Assembly: GCA_020698575.1 (NCBI GenBank)
Contig: CM036251.1
Coordinates: 15,168,288-15,232,287, forward strand
Direction of reading: 5' to 3'
Source: Bostrychus sinensis
Lineage: Eukaryota > Chordata > Actinopteri > Gobiiformes > Eleotridae
DNA length: 64,000 nt
Shown here: piece after piece, positions 32,214 through 45,400 of the stretch
How the letters are laid out: every line of letters begins with the position of its first letter
How positions within the stretch are numbered: the stretch's first letter is position 1
Notes under the pieces: model-generated
What the model was told of the DNA's origin: nothing
Seen by the model: the letters and a program-made list of their open reading frames with translations, nothing else
The model's database searches: none
Position numbers and translations under genes: made by a program

Positions 32214-32739
32214 TGTAACCCTCATGGACTGAGTCTCCCTGTGTGTGTGGTCCCAGTCCTCTCTACACACCCGGCTTCAGTACCCTCTGCGTTGTGTTTT
32301 GGTGATGGTAGTGGTGGGGTGAGTGGCAAGGTGCGATGCGGAGAGAAGACACACAGCGGACACTACAGTTCTTTTGGATTGTGGAACGTGCGGCTTGCAC
32401 TTTTATTTTGTCGTTCGCAGACTAAAGTTGACAGGTGTTTGACAGTTGCTTGGCGGCTCATAACCTTACGGGAGTAAGGACAGAACAGAGAGGGCACCTA
32501 AATTTGTAATCTAATACATTCTCACTATACACTAAAACCGCAGAATGAATAAACAGTTGGTTACCAAACATGTAACTCAGTGCAAATAACACATTCATAA
32601 AGTGAATCAAACATATAATCTCAGTAACTTAGCACTAGTAGCATAGCATAGGTACTACAATACAGAATACAGCAAGTCCATTACCATGGGGCCTCATGTA
32701 GTGCTAGCTTAACTTCACATACAAAAATAATACACAACA
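32214..32739 (-). repeat. Gypsy 5' LTR (only one present)
   Basis: 526 bp, starting tgttgtgta and ending gggttaca on the element strand (TG...CA). It has an AATAAA-type signal (gacaaaataaaagtgc) in its second half and lies immediately upstream of the primer-binding site. No second copy is found near 26350-26690. Confidence 0.7.
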
Positions 32740-32906
32740 CATGGCTATTAGTGTTTGATCGCGCTCTGTTTTGGTGCACTTCGCACGCTTCGGGACAGTG
32801 CGCTTCACACACTGCTCTTCAAGTACAGAAGACCCTACGCCATCCTCGGGGCTCGGGCCTAATAATAGCTGAGAGGATAAGGATGTTCTGTGTCAATCTT
32901 TTGCAG

Positions 32907-33471
32907 AGGCCCGTCCACAAATCCAACTTAATCTTTGTTATAAAGACTGCAAGCTCTCTGTGTTGATTAAACACCTGACGAACATTGTGAGTTTGCCTCT
33001 TGTATATAAGATATCTTATACATTTGCATGGACTCTATTCAAATAAAACTGGCACAATAAATATATTTATACTGTTTATCATTAACAGAAATATTCCAAT
33101 GGCTCAAACCCTGACACCTACGTGGTCACACGGCTACGACCGGATCCAAGACTGCGCTCCAAGAGGAAAACCAAGGTGGTCCGCAACAATGACAACCCCA
33201 CATTCAATGAAAAGGTATGTCATTGTGTCTAAACATTTATTAATAACTGTATTTGTAACCCATAAAAATCACAATAACCTAAATACTGAATGGGAAATGA
33301 TTGTCTTTGCAGATCGAATACAACAATGTCCCAAATGATGTTGTCTATGGGATGGTTCTGGAGGTCACAGTGAAGAGCAAGAAGAAATTTGTGGGTGCAA
33401 CAAGCATTAAACTGGGAGAGGATTTGCTGAACAAAGAACAGTGGTTTCCACTGGGCAACTGTGAGGTCTAA
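32907..33471 (+). pseudogene. pik3c2g: Orphan C2-domain exons of pik3c2g, right arm
   Basis: Three terminal exons, 32907-32986, 33089-33214 and 33313-33471, with the same lengths (80, 126, 159 nt), phases and splice sites as the left copy. They encode the C-terminal C2 domain (IQLNLCYKDCKL, GSNPDTYVVTRLRPD, WFPLGNCEV then TAA). Differences include Lys to Thr near the end of the first exon and Leu to Lys at the end of the second. No kinase or PX exon precedes them, because Gypsy sequence begins two bases upstream of the arm. Without a promoter this is a duplicated 3' fragment. Confidence 0.88.
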
Positions 33472-34178
33472 CTACAGGGAGCTGCGCTGTGGGTCTATGA
33501 CCAGCAGGGGGCGCAACCACACCAAAGAAGTTCATTCACACAGAGTTTAACTCTGAGGGCACAATGAACCCACTTAATATATTTATCACATACAATTTAA
33601 CCTCCTTCCACAGACTGACTCAGTGGCAGCTGAAGAAGTTTTCAATAGCCTTACTAAAACTGGAGGAGATTGTTTACACATTTAACATTTATTGTGCACA
33701 AAATTGGTTTAAATTTAAATGAAGGCATGGACTATTATGTAACGTGTTGTTTTATGTTATTTGAGGCCTTCTATCATCAGGTTTAGTAATAAACAATGTC
33801 ACTACTGGGCTCTATGGATTAGTTTCAATACATGTATTCCTCTGTAAATGTTATATTTCCAACATATCTCTTTATAGTCTTTACTTTGTTTAATATATAT
33901 GTGTACATGCTTCATTGTCACCAAGCTATAAAATCTACAAATACATATTTATTCTTTATGAAGCCAATCATCTGTGTTTCGACGACTCTTACCACACCAG
34001 CAAGTAAATTTTTTTTTTTTTTTGTATCACATTCATTTTTTGACTAAAGATTCATATTTACAGTACACTCTAGTGGTTTTCTATTCTAAAGCTGAATATG
34101 ACTTGGTCGGCTACTTTCTATACAGAGCAGTACAGACAGGAAAAATAAACACATGTACTTTATGCCCAGAAAAAGATA

Positions 34179-34184
34179 TTTATT
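34179..34184 (-). terminator. plcz1: Poly(A) signal of right plcz1
   Basis: AATAAA on the minus strand, about 45 nt beyond the TAA stop of the last exon, identical in context to the left copy. Confidence 0.7.
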
Positions 34185-34228
34185 AGTGTGAAAATGTTTT
34201 CCATATATGTGTCAGTGAAAAAGCTGTT

Positions 34229-36412
34229 TTAGGAAAGCGACACAAAAACATAAAGTAAAGCAAAATCGAAGCAGGATCCTTCGCGGGGACAGAGACGAAG
34301 CCAGCGGTAGCCTGCAGGACCAGCAGAAGGAGTCATCAGTTATTACTGTGGCTAGTACAGTAATACGCAAACATGATACATGTACATAAATACTGCTGAC
34401 AGGCCACATGCATGTAATACAACAACACCCCCCCACCCCCCGTCCTCCAGCACCTCAGGGGCTCACCTTGCTTCAGGCTGAGGAGGGGCAGAGTGTACTG
34501 GGCCACACAATCAGTGGTGAACAGCCCAGTCCGGTCCCGCACACAGATGCGGATCAGAGCCAGCTCCGGGATGGTGATGGTGAAGTTCATGGTTTCATCC
34601 CAGAATGGACTTGGGACTAAAAAAATAAAAACACAACAAAATGCGTCCAGACTCATTACCACTGTGCTAATTACTATTTATCCTATAAATGTAAACAGAA
34701 AGTACAGAAAGATGATGAGGTTCTCCTCCTCCCTCTTGTCTCCTCACAGCACGCAGAATACTTCACCAATCCGTTTTTTACTTTTTTAAGTTCCACTTAA
34801 ACAAATTCATGTTTCACCCAAAAGGCAACACAGTTATTTTCAGAACATCTAAATAAAGCATCCGTTGAAAATATACTTTATGTGTAACATAAGTGAGGAG
34901 TATACGTAAGAATTACTGTGATACAATTTGACAAATCAACTTCTACTTTAAAAAGCCCTATTTACTGTAACTAACCCTAACCCTAACCCTAACCCTATGT
35001 ACCAACAATCACCCAAAGTGGAAATCAATTTAGCTAAGGACATATTTTAAATATAATTTCTGAGTAGATAACTTTACTTCAGTACATTCCTAGAAAATGG
35101 TTACTTTTACTCAAGTAATTTTTTATCATGTCTAAATGAGTAAAAGAATTTTTGACAATGATGGCACAGTGGGCAGTAATAGTGGTAGCAGTAATAATAT
35201 TCACAGTAGCTTTGGTTGTTGTAGTAATAGTAGTAGTATTTGCAGTAGCATTGGAGGTAATAGTAATAGCAGCAGTGATACTATAATCCAGTATGAGACA
35301 TAGTCACTGTAGCAGTAAGGACTTTCTGCGTTCTTAAATAAACACTCAATACTTTTTTACTTTCTTGAGTACTTTCACTTCTACTCGAGTAATATTTTGA
35401 AGTAACAGTACTTTTACTTGAGTGAAGATTTTTATTAGTGGTCTGTAACAAATACATTTAACAAGAGTAAGTCTGAATTAACAATCTTTGGTCTCAAACA
35501 CAACAGACCTGTATGAATCTACAGTATGTTGTCACTTTGTGGTACTTACAGCTGTTTTTGACAGAGTGTGTTTTTTTTTCACAGGTGTCACACGTCACTC
35601 CGTGGATCTGCACTTGGACAAAGCGATCCAGAATCTTGCCTCTCAAAGTCACAGGAAAGTTAGATCCACTCATCACCTGTCAGATGTAGAAGGAGGCAGG
35701 AGAGTCAAAGAGAGTGGTGGTTTTAACAGAGGAAGCAGAGAGGACGAGACAAGAGGAAGGCAAAAAAGACTGTTATTATCCTTGTCTACTCTTCCACAGT
35801 TACAACAGTCATGTGCCATTACATCAAATGGCAGCAGTTTGCTTGTTGTAGTGGAGGATTTTATGTTAAATAGTCTCTTATGCACTCAACAGATATCTTT
35901 GTTTTCCTGAGTTGATGCATAATTTACTGTTAAGGGCTAAAAAAACAGGACCAAGATCTAACACCAAATGCTGGCCTTGTCTCTGAATCACACTCAGACA
36001 GTGGTGGATCTGCAGAAGTTATCAAATAATACAGCGTCATGATGCAAATAAATAAAGCTTGGGCTTTTTTCTCTGGGCGTAAAAAGCAGAACACACCACA
36101 TCTATATTTAATGCACTCTGCCGGGGGCACATGAATGAATATTTATCTGCATACTGTGTGCAAGACTCTCAAGTACTTTTGTGTTAACGTACTAACGACA
36201 CATTTCAATATCCAAAACTATTCACTGCAATCAGCGGCGCAGACTAAAGCTGGTCATTCTGCATGGGAGCTTTTAAAATGACAAAACAACTACATGTGGC
36301 AGAGATTGTCTCATGAGCCTAATTGTTTGGTGCGCCCCCTAGAGGTTAGTGTTAGATGAGGTGACTCAGTAATCAGATTCACTTATTTCTGACTGTGGAT
36401 TTTTTATTATTG

Positions 36413-36452
<40 letters not shown>

Positions 36453-39400
36453 CAGATAGATAGATAGATAGATAGATAAATACTTTATTGATCCCGAAGG
36501 AAATTATGTGGAATTTGGAGCAAGCCTCCGGCCGCAGCTACTTTTACGAGCGCGCCACATGCTCTCCAGAAAGTTAAATACAGTTTGCAAAGCATACATA
36601 CAGAACACAACAGTAATATAACATAACAAGACACAGTACATGTGGTCACGTGATGGAAATTTCGTTTGGACTTGGGTGAGGAGAGAGAGAGAAGAGAGAA
36701 GAGAAGAGCAGACGGATGGAGAGGGGGCTGGGATGGGGAGGGGTGTGTATGGTGCAAGTCTGAGCTTATGTTGTGACAATCGGAGCCACCACTCAGATGT
36801 TTACAGTTCAGTTCTGTGGCTTGTCCTTGAAGGGAGATATGGTGGTGCGCAGGAAGAGATAAGTAGCCCCAGCTGTCAAGCTGACCTCCTGGAGGGAGAC
36901 ATCCAGGGACAAGGTGGGGGTGGGGGTAGGGGGGGGTTAATCAATTTTAAACCATTTTAGCCTGATCTTCAGTTAATTTGTCCAGATCATAATTAATCAA
37001 TCAGTTCTGGACCTCAGCGTTGCTGGCATACATCCGGTTGATGGAGTGACTTTGCTTCATGGTCAGTCCAGTAACAGTTCACCAGTCTGACCCCCGATGG
37101 TGTCCAGTCTCCTCCACAGTCTGGGCTGAGATGTCACGGTACAGTCCTCAGTCTGTGACCCTCTCTGATGTAATACTTTCAGTCACTCACATCCCCGAAG
37201 CACCCTTTAATTTCCACAGACAGCGGCTGGGTGAATTTGCTGGCAGCTGTCTTACAAATCTTCCGATAGGTCAGGGCAGTCCCAGGGCCAAAAATAGGAA
37301 CCCTGCTATCAAAATTCCAAATATGAATAAATCCACATCCTCCACGGACAGGGCTTCCAGGCACACGACTTGCCAGCTGGTCCAGGCGCCACATGCACCG
37401 AAGGTCCCGTCCGGGAAGAGAGGTTCCCCGGTACCTCTCTTAGGCAGAAAAAGTTGTCAATAGCGCTGAGTGACCAGTTAATCAATTCCATTTTGAGTAT
37501 TTTCAGGAACACAGCAAAACAGGGGGTCAAAAAAAAAGTTTGACAAGACAAAAAAAAAGAAGCAAGCACTAGATAGAGTGGTGAGAAGACACGTCTGCAC
37601 TGTACAGAAGCAGGAAGAGTTGTGTAGTACATTCTGTCCATTATAACATGAACGTTGAGTCCTGATCTGGCTTAGGGCCAACACACGGTGTAGCAATCTG
37701 CCATAGCTCACCGAGGCAAGCTAACTAGAGTGGAGGTCATTGATTAATTAGACCATGGGTATAATTGCATTAGGATGGCATCCTCTTTCTGGGGAAGAGC
37801 ATCTAATTAAGTGGAGTCACTATTATGGAGTTTTACATCATTGTTGGTTCACAGGATCAGAGAGGAGCAGGAACCTGGGGGCAAGCTACAGTAATCTGCC
37901 CCAGTTTGGAGGGCAAATAATGTGAACCTTTTCTTGCTGCGCACAGACTGTGGGCTTTACTTCAATTCATATAACCCTCCTGAGGCCTTTATTTCAGTGT
38001 TATACCTTCAGAAGCAGCTTTGTGGGCTGGACGTTATGGCTGCCCCATCCTGGATCAAAGCATCTGCTGGACATGAGCACGTCCGGCTTCAAGATGTATC
38101 CACAACCTCCATTGTCCTGGAAACGGCCATCATTTAGGTCCATAGCCAAGTCTTCAGTCTGGAAATTAAGGGCCACTGCAAAAAATCAAAAAACAAATGT
38201 ATGTTATTATCACCAACTGTACAATGAGTGAATCTTTCTGAAGATAATGCTTTGTCAGTCTCTTGCAGATTTGAAAAGTGCCATTGACCCTGTGCACTGC
38301 GGCTGGCTGGAGCATGTAGCAGTGAGTTCAGTGATGTGCAGGGCTGTGACTCAGAGCTCGGTGTGAGAAGAAGATGTGTAAAAACAGCAGTGTGCACCAG
38401 CAGCGTGTCAGACACATTAGGGCTCAAAGATCACAGCTTATTCACAGTATAAAGATTTATTCAAACTGACATCTGATTTCATGTACTCACCACGTAACCC
38501 TTTTGTGCACGTATGTAACATAGAGTTGCTAATGTCTGGCCAATAGACTTAAAGCAACAAGTGTATGTGCATTTAAAAGAATAAAATGTGTTTTATATAA
38601 TGCCTATTAGAAAAGTGTTACACCCCTGCTGTGGAAAAACTTCAAAATTCAGACTCAACATTGGGCCATGCTGTTGCTTCTAACGTATGACAAACTTGCA
38701 TTGGGTCTACCTTCTCTATATGCTACATTTTGACAACTTTCAAATGTACCTGTGTGTATGTATGTGTTTAATTAGGGTCCCTAAACGTACCGAGCTGTGA
38801 GCCCACGTTCCAAAACATCTGTGGGTTGTAGTTGGAGGAGGTCGTCCTGGTGGCTGCTGGGTAGATCCTGCTGAGAAACCCCTGATTATAGCAAACAAAG
38901 TCTGCACCTGAGAACAAGAGAGCAGCAACACTTAAAGGTCAGATGACACCTCCAACACAATCATTAATCTGCTTTTAATGACAGGGTGATTCAGAAAACT
39001 GCCCTCCAGCCATACTTAAACATCTAAAATCCCAAAGTTCATGTACAAACAGAACTATTGTCACTCCTATATTATACTGAACTTGTATTTCTAATCAAAC
39101 TAAAAAAATATATATTTTGTGTGCTTGAGAATGACAAGTGCCATGCTTTATACCTCTCTGGTTTTAAAATAGTTCATACAGCTCACAAATTGTGTTTATT
39201 TGTTTATTGCCGTGTTTACTGCATTTCCTATTCAATTAATTGCATACATAACCTGAGACTTTCACCTCATTAGTCCTAGCAGTAGATTTAGTAAAAGGGT
39301 ATAAGGTAGTATAACATTTACTCGAGCAGCTGAAAAAAAAACAAACAACAAAAACAAATAAGACTTTTTAAAACAACTGCTTTGAGAATCAATGTAGTTC

Positions 39401-42400
39401 TGTGACAGAAGCTGGTTCAAGAATATTTTCTATGTGCATGTCATTTTAAGTTTTTTTATACCACAATGACACCAAGTTTTAATCTCAGCATTTCTTTCCA
39501 GTCCACTAAGCTTACTGTGTTACAGTGTACCTGAGGTTTTTACTAGCTTCCTGCCTTTCTTCTCAGACAAAGATGTATTTTCATAGCTGTTCTGGTTGTC
39601 TCTGGAGTGACTGAAGCTGATGAACTTGACTGGCCTGGTGTATACCACCAGATCAGACAGGGCCTCAGCCACTACCTTCTTCTCCTACTCATTAAAAAGA
39701 AAACAGAAAGATCATTTTCATCTACATTTTTACATCTCAGTGACTAAATCCTCACTATCTTTGCTCTATGATCAGTTTAAGGCGCATGTAACTCAGGGTT
39801 TCTACTACTGCTACTCTTCTACTCTGCTCTGTAGTCTGACTTACTTTTTTCTTTGGTCTTTTCTGGACCATTCTCAGTGACCACAACTTGACTTTTGCCC
39901 AGGGGCTTTTCTCCTCTCCCTCATCATCTGTCTCCTCCTCCTCCTCCTCATCACCATCATCATCCTCCTTATCCATGCCCTCATCTGCACTGTGCTCTAC
40001 CTCTGTCTCTTTGGCCTCCTCACTGTTACGCTGCTGCTTCAGCTTCTTATTCTTGATGAGGATCTTATACTTCAGGTCCTAGTGTTACCATATACAGAAA
40101 TATTGTGGAAAAGGGTAATTATTTCACTGGTTCAGTTAAAAAAGTGAAGCACATATATGGCGTATTATATAGATTCAGTACATGAACTGAAACAATTCAA
40201 GCATCTATTTAATTTTGTTTTGGTGCTACTGATGATTATGCAATATTATGAACTATTGTAATTTCATGAGATAGGCTGCCCAGTAGTAAAGTAGTTCCTT
40301 GCCTTGCGGGAGGTCAGAGGTTAAATTCCTCAATGGGGTGTCCAAAAACTCCAGTCACATTATGTGGCTATTTCTGTCAGTAAGGGCATCTGGTGTAAAA
40401 TACTGCCATATTTTAATTCATTGATGTAGCCAATTCAAATAAGGACATTTAGAGACATTTTACTAGAGTCACTCCTTCACCTATGCATAAATGTGCTAAG
40501 TAAAAAAGGTTGAACAATAAAATCATCTGGCCAAGGTTTGTTTTTTGGAAGACGTTTCGCCGTTTCTCTGAAGTGCTTCATCACTTCTGAGGAAAACTGC
40601 TGCTGAGTGGTTAAACCTGATGAGACTCCTGGACTGCAGTCCAAGGCAGGGTCGTTACCTGTGAGCCATTAGCGTAAGGTGCCTCTGAAGACGATGGTCT
40701 ATTGTTAGAGTGAAACTTGGAGTAAAACTGGGTGTGTTGTTGTTGTTGTTGTTTTTCATTTCAGCACTGAGTTGAAGACTGAAGGAAGATCCGCCTCTTC
40801 CCGTTTAGAGAAGATTTTTCCAGGTTTTGCCTGTAAAACTTACCTCTGAACTGAAAATATGTGGTGTTAAGATATACCTCTAGTAGTTGGCAGATGTGGT
40901 CTGGAGTAAGGTTGGTCCTATACCATAGTGATGAGTCCTGTAGTAGTTTCTTGTTAACTGCTGTAATTGCTTCAGCAGTGGGGATGCAGGTGAAAAGGGA
41001 AGTGACATCATAGGATGTTATGGTCTCATCAGGTTCAAGTCGTAAATGTCTGATTTTACTGGAAAAGTCCTGTGTTAATGATGTGGTGTGGTGTGGTGAC
41101 TACCAAAGGGGAGAGGACGGAAGCTAAGTGTCTGGCAATATTAACTGTTACGGAGTCTGTGCTACTGATAATTGGACATAAAGGAGCACCTTCTTTGTGT
41201 ATTTTGGGGAGGCCGTAGATGCAAGGAATGGTTTCTCCCGGGTATAGTCTGTAGTACAAATAACGGCAATGATTTGGTCCTTTTTTCAGTCTCTGTATAC
41301 AGTCCAGGACCTTCGTCCTGTAGCTGCTGGTTGGGTCTCTTGTCAGTGTCTTGTGGGTGGCGGTGTCACTGAGTAGGCTGGTGATTTTGTCCTCGTAGTC
41401 TGCAGTGTTCAGGATCACTGTGCACCTTCCTTTGTCGGCTGGTGGGATGATGATGTGGTGGTCTCTCTCCAGTGCCATCTTCCTCTCAAGTGAGGTTGGA
41501 TGTGGGTGGTTTGGCACTAGATAGAGCAGCAGTGACTTTGAGTCTGAGGGAGGGAACTGGGAGGGAACTACTGTATATAAATCTCCACTCTAACAGCAGT
41601 TATACTGGGAAATGATTAAACTCTTCAGAGTAAGGGCAAAACGTCTTCCAAAAAACAAACCTTGTCCAGATGACCTTCTTGTTCAACCTTTTTTATTGGT
41701 TGTTCCTGGATGACTGAGAACGTTCACAGACATAAATGTGCTGTGTTTAATAGAAGTTATTTGGTAGCCTTATTTGAAGCCTGTCACTCAATAGTCTTTT
41801 TATACCACAGCTACAGTGTATGCTACAAATATTTCCATCTGGCTGTAGAAGGCGGCTCTTTGGTTAACCACAAGACAGGAAGTTACCGCTAATGTCACAC
41901 TTAACTGTATACACAGCCAAAGTATGCATAAAATAATTACAGCCAACATTTACCAGGCCTTAACAGTCTAAGCCTCATGAAAATTATACATCTTTGGGCC
42001 TCCACGGGTGCTCCTCTGTTTCCACAAAATGATACAGTCCAGCGATCCTGGTTAGAGGCTACGCTCACGTTGATGTAATTTATAATATTAGGAGATTTCA
42101 GAGGAGACAGTAAAAAATAGTCTCCAGTTATGAGTTGTTAATGAACTACAGCTCATATCTAATCCTAGAATAACAGTGAAAAATTATCCTGTCATCCTTC
42201 CTGTGGTGGTGATGCATTAGTGAACCCCTGCCCAGACAGACTATGGTGTAACGGAGTAAAACTGTTTTTGGCATCTCATTTGGTTTCCGTTTTTCCAATT
42301 AGGTGAATGCTTAGGTGGGAAGCTGAATGAAAGTGATACATGAGTTCAGTAAAGATTTGGGAAGTTTGGAGTCAAGAGGAAACATTTGGTGCTAAGCCGT

Positions 42401-45400
42401 CTGTGTCAACTTACACTTTAGGGTTTGTAAAATGCTCTATGCAGGCTTATTTATTTTATTTAACATGGTATATATAAGCAGCACATAAAACTAACGAGAC
42501 GGTAGTAATATACAGATTTCAAGTATTCACTTCACTTTTTATATATTTACTACAACTACAACTACTGCTATTACTGCTGATACTACTACTGCTATGATTA
42601 TTGTTGCTACAACTTCTTCTGCTTCCTGTATTACCATGCCTAATGCTACTGCTGCTACTACTAGCACTTCTACTACTGCTGCTACTTCTACAGGTAGTAC
42701 CACTACTACTACTTCTGGTACTAATAATGTGACTACTGCTGCTGGTTCTTCTACTATTACTGCTGCTTCTGCTGCTACTTCTTCTGCTGGTACTACTATT
42801 ACTGTACTACTGCAACTACTACTACTAATGCTGGTACTACCTCTGCTACTGTTAATGCTTCTTACACTACTACTATGCTACTATTACTGATGCTAATGCT
42901 ACAATCACTACCACTACACTGCTCCAAAAATAATTGTCAATGTCAAATGACCAACTAGAACGACTGCCCCTCCATCTCACAGGAGTGTTACTGTGTCATA
43001 TTTTTGAAATAATTAATAGAGCCTAATCGAAATTAACAATTTGTCAAGTGCCACAGCTTCCTCGAAATGACAGGGAGTTCTCAGATCCAGCCCCGTCCAT
43101 TAGATTTAGTGGATGTCTGAGAAATTAAAGAGGTTTGTGAATACTGATGTCTATCTATGGAGGTTCCTTGTGGGGGAGGAAGGCATAGGAAGCCCCTGGA
43201 ATAAGACTAACGAGGCCCACAGCGATGTACAAAGGGTCTAGTTTTTTCTCTGTATGATCTGGAGCCTTTACAAGCACTACTGCCCTTCAGTCTACATCGA
43301 TAGCGGCATTAATCAGATATTCACCTCATTTATCAGCTTTTGTTAGAGGTGGAGGAAGTAAAAGTACTACTTCAAATTATAATTTTATTATTATTTTATT
43401 TTAAATATTATTTAGTTAAAAGTAGAAAGTATTGAGTGCTAGGACTGCTATTTTAGTGGTTCTAGTAGTAGCAATAGTAGTGCTTATCTTCTACTACTAC
43501 TACTCCCACCAATAAAGTTATGGTATACTCATACCACCCAATTAATATTAGTGCTATACTGCTACTGCTACGTTATTTATTTATTCATTGAGACGTTTGC
43601 TTGTGTAAAACTACTACTAAAACAACAAGATTGTACTCAAGTAAAAGTGAAAGTCTGTTTTTAGAAAGTCAGTTTTCTTTAAACATGACTCACTAGTACT
43701 ATACTAGTAAAAGTCTAATTACTTTCCACCTCTGGGTTTGGGGACTTACGTTAGGGCTGGGTAGTTCTCCGGTGGTGGGCTGATCCAGGGGAGCACTCAG
43801 CAGCTTGTCCCCCAGGATGGACACTAAGTGGTGGGCCATGACTTCCTGCTGCTCCTTACAGCAGTGGTTTTCCAGCGACAGGATGACGGGATAGGCAGAC
43901 ACCTAGAGAAAGGACAAAACCTGAATCAAAATTATGACAAATATCATCCTGAATGAAGACCAGAGGTGGAAGGAGTACTCAAAATTTGTACTCAAGTTAA
44001 TGCATTGTCAAGTTAAAATTCAATTACTTTGGTATATATAAAAGTACTTACTTTTACTACCACCGTAAGCTGCTGCTATCACCACTATTACTGCTACTTT
44101 TAGTGCTACTACTATTACTAAAACTACTATAAACTCCTACTACAACTTCTATTACTACCCACTTTTACTCATTTAGAGATTAAAAACATGTAAATGAGTA
44201 AAAGTCTTGTACAATAAAATTTACTCAAGCAAAAGTAAAAGTGCGTTTTAGAACGTTTGAACTTTACTCAAAGTGCATACTGTCATTGTGTAATGTACTT
44301 TTTTCTTGCTTCCTTGAGTAAAAGTATTTAGTTACTTTGCCCCTCTAATGAAGTGTGTGCAAACTATCCTCCAGACTCAGAGAGCGGCTCAAATCAAAGA
44401 TGGCTTACGTTTCTGCTACGAGAGATGTTTTTAATTAGAACAGAGCCGACTCAATGGGGACTTACAACCTACAGAGGCAAAGTAAGAGCACTGACTGAGA
44501 AGCCTGGGGAGCAGCAGCAGGAAGTACATAAAACATACTGTTACCTCAAAAGCATGCTGCTCTATGGTGCTGATGACATCCTTAAAGAGGATCTTATTGG
44601 TCAGGGTGTGGCCATGCCAGACTACGGGCTCCATGTTGGGCCCATCCCAGCAGTCAATCTCCAGGCAGCGGCAGCCTTTTCTCAGGGCACTGTGCACACA
44701 CAAACATACAGTACTAGACTATTAAAGGCTCTCTGTGGAGCACACCACACAAGGAAGTCAAAAAGCAAAAACTAGAAAGGTTTCTGGTACTATGGCTAAT
44801 GCTACTCCTACTTCATATATTTATACTTTTGCAAATTAAGGTACAAGAAGAATACAAAGCCTTACACAAACATGAATATTTGATTACAAATACAGCATTC
44901 ACACATGCTTTGATGCACCTGTACTGTCCTCGCTGAGACGTAGAAGTTTCAACTAGACAGTGAGCTAAACTCTGACTCAATGATGCAAGACGTGTCCTCA
45001 GTTTAGTTTGTGGCTTTATTTTACACCCCTGACATCGCTTTGAATACAGAGTGAAAAGGCGTTGCTTCTTCAGGAGTTACACTACGTAAATTATCCGTGT
45101 TTCATCCCTCTTTACCAGCCTGTGTATTTTACGTTCTACTTGCACTTCCGTTCCCACCGTAGTCATCAACTATCAAAATAAAAGCGTGCGTGTCAAAACA
45201 AGAGTCCCTCCGCCAAAATGAACCAAAATGCCTGAAAGGCAGAACACTCCCCGCCTGACCTTATTAGGTCACTAAACCATCTCCAAACATTCTCAATCAG
45301 TCCTTAGGCAGAAGAAGAACCACTTCTGAAATAGGTCTTTGAAAAGTCTTTAAACAACCTTGATCTGACACCTTAAGCTGAACTTCCCTTACTCTGCCAT

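Larger units (their letters stand above)
26686..32739 (-). mobile_element. Degenerate Ty3/Gypsy LTR retrotransposon without a 3' LTR
   Basis: Element on the minus strand with its 5' LTR at 32214-32739, primer-binding site at 32191-32207, gag down to about 29971 and pol to 26686. It carries an in-frame gag stop (30694-30696), loss of the protease region between the zinc knuckle and RT, and at least three pol frameshifts. The RT box reads YLDN instead of YLDD. No second LTR is found downstream of pol; the coding remnant gives way to pik3c2g intron sequence between about 26350 and 26690. Its intact end lies two bases from the right-arm boundary, so it sits exactly at the inner junction of the inverted duplication. 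Confidence 0.85.
40498..41730 (-). mobile_element. Penelope-like retroelement, truncated, right arm only
   Basis: 1233 bp flanked by a 12 bp direct repeat cataaatgtgct (40486-40497 and 41731-41742). The left arm has the uninterrupted site at about 15010-15025. It encodes part of a Penelope-like reverse transcriptase on the minus strand. Both ends carry the terminal sequence ggaagacgtttcgcc / ggcaaaacgtcttcc in inverted orientation next to caaaccttg and ccagatga, the pseudo-LTR arrangement typical of these elements. Confidence 0.8.

Noticed and set aside
42594..42890. Thr/Ser-rich open frame as a mucin-like protein
   Set aside because: It is translation of an act/gct triplet repeat within a MITE, with no start context or splice partner.
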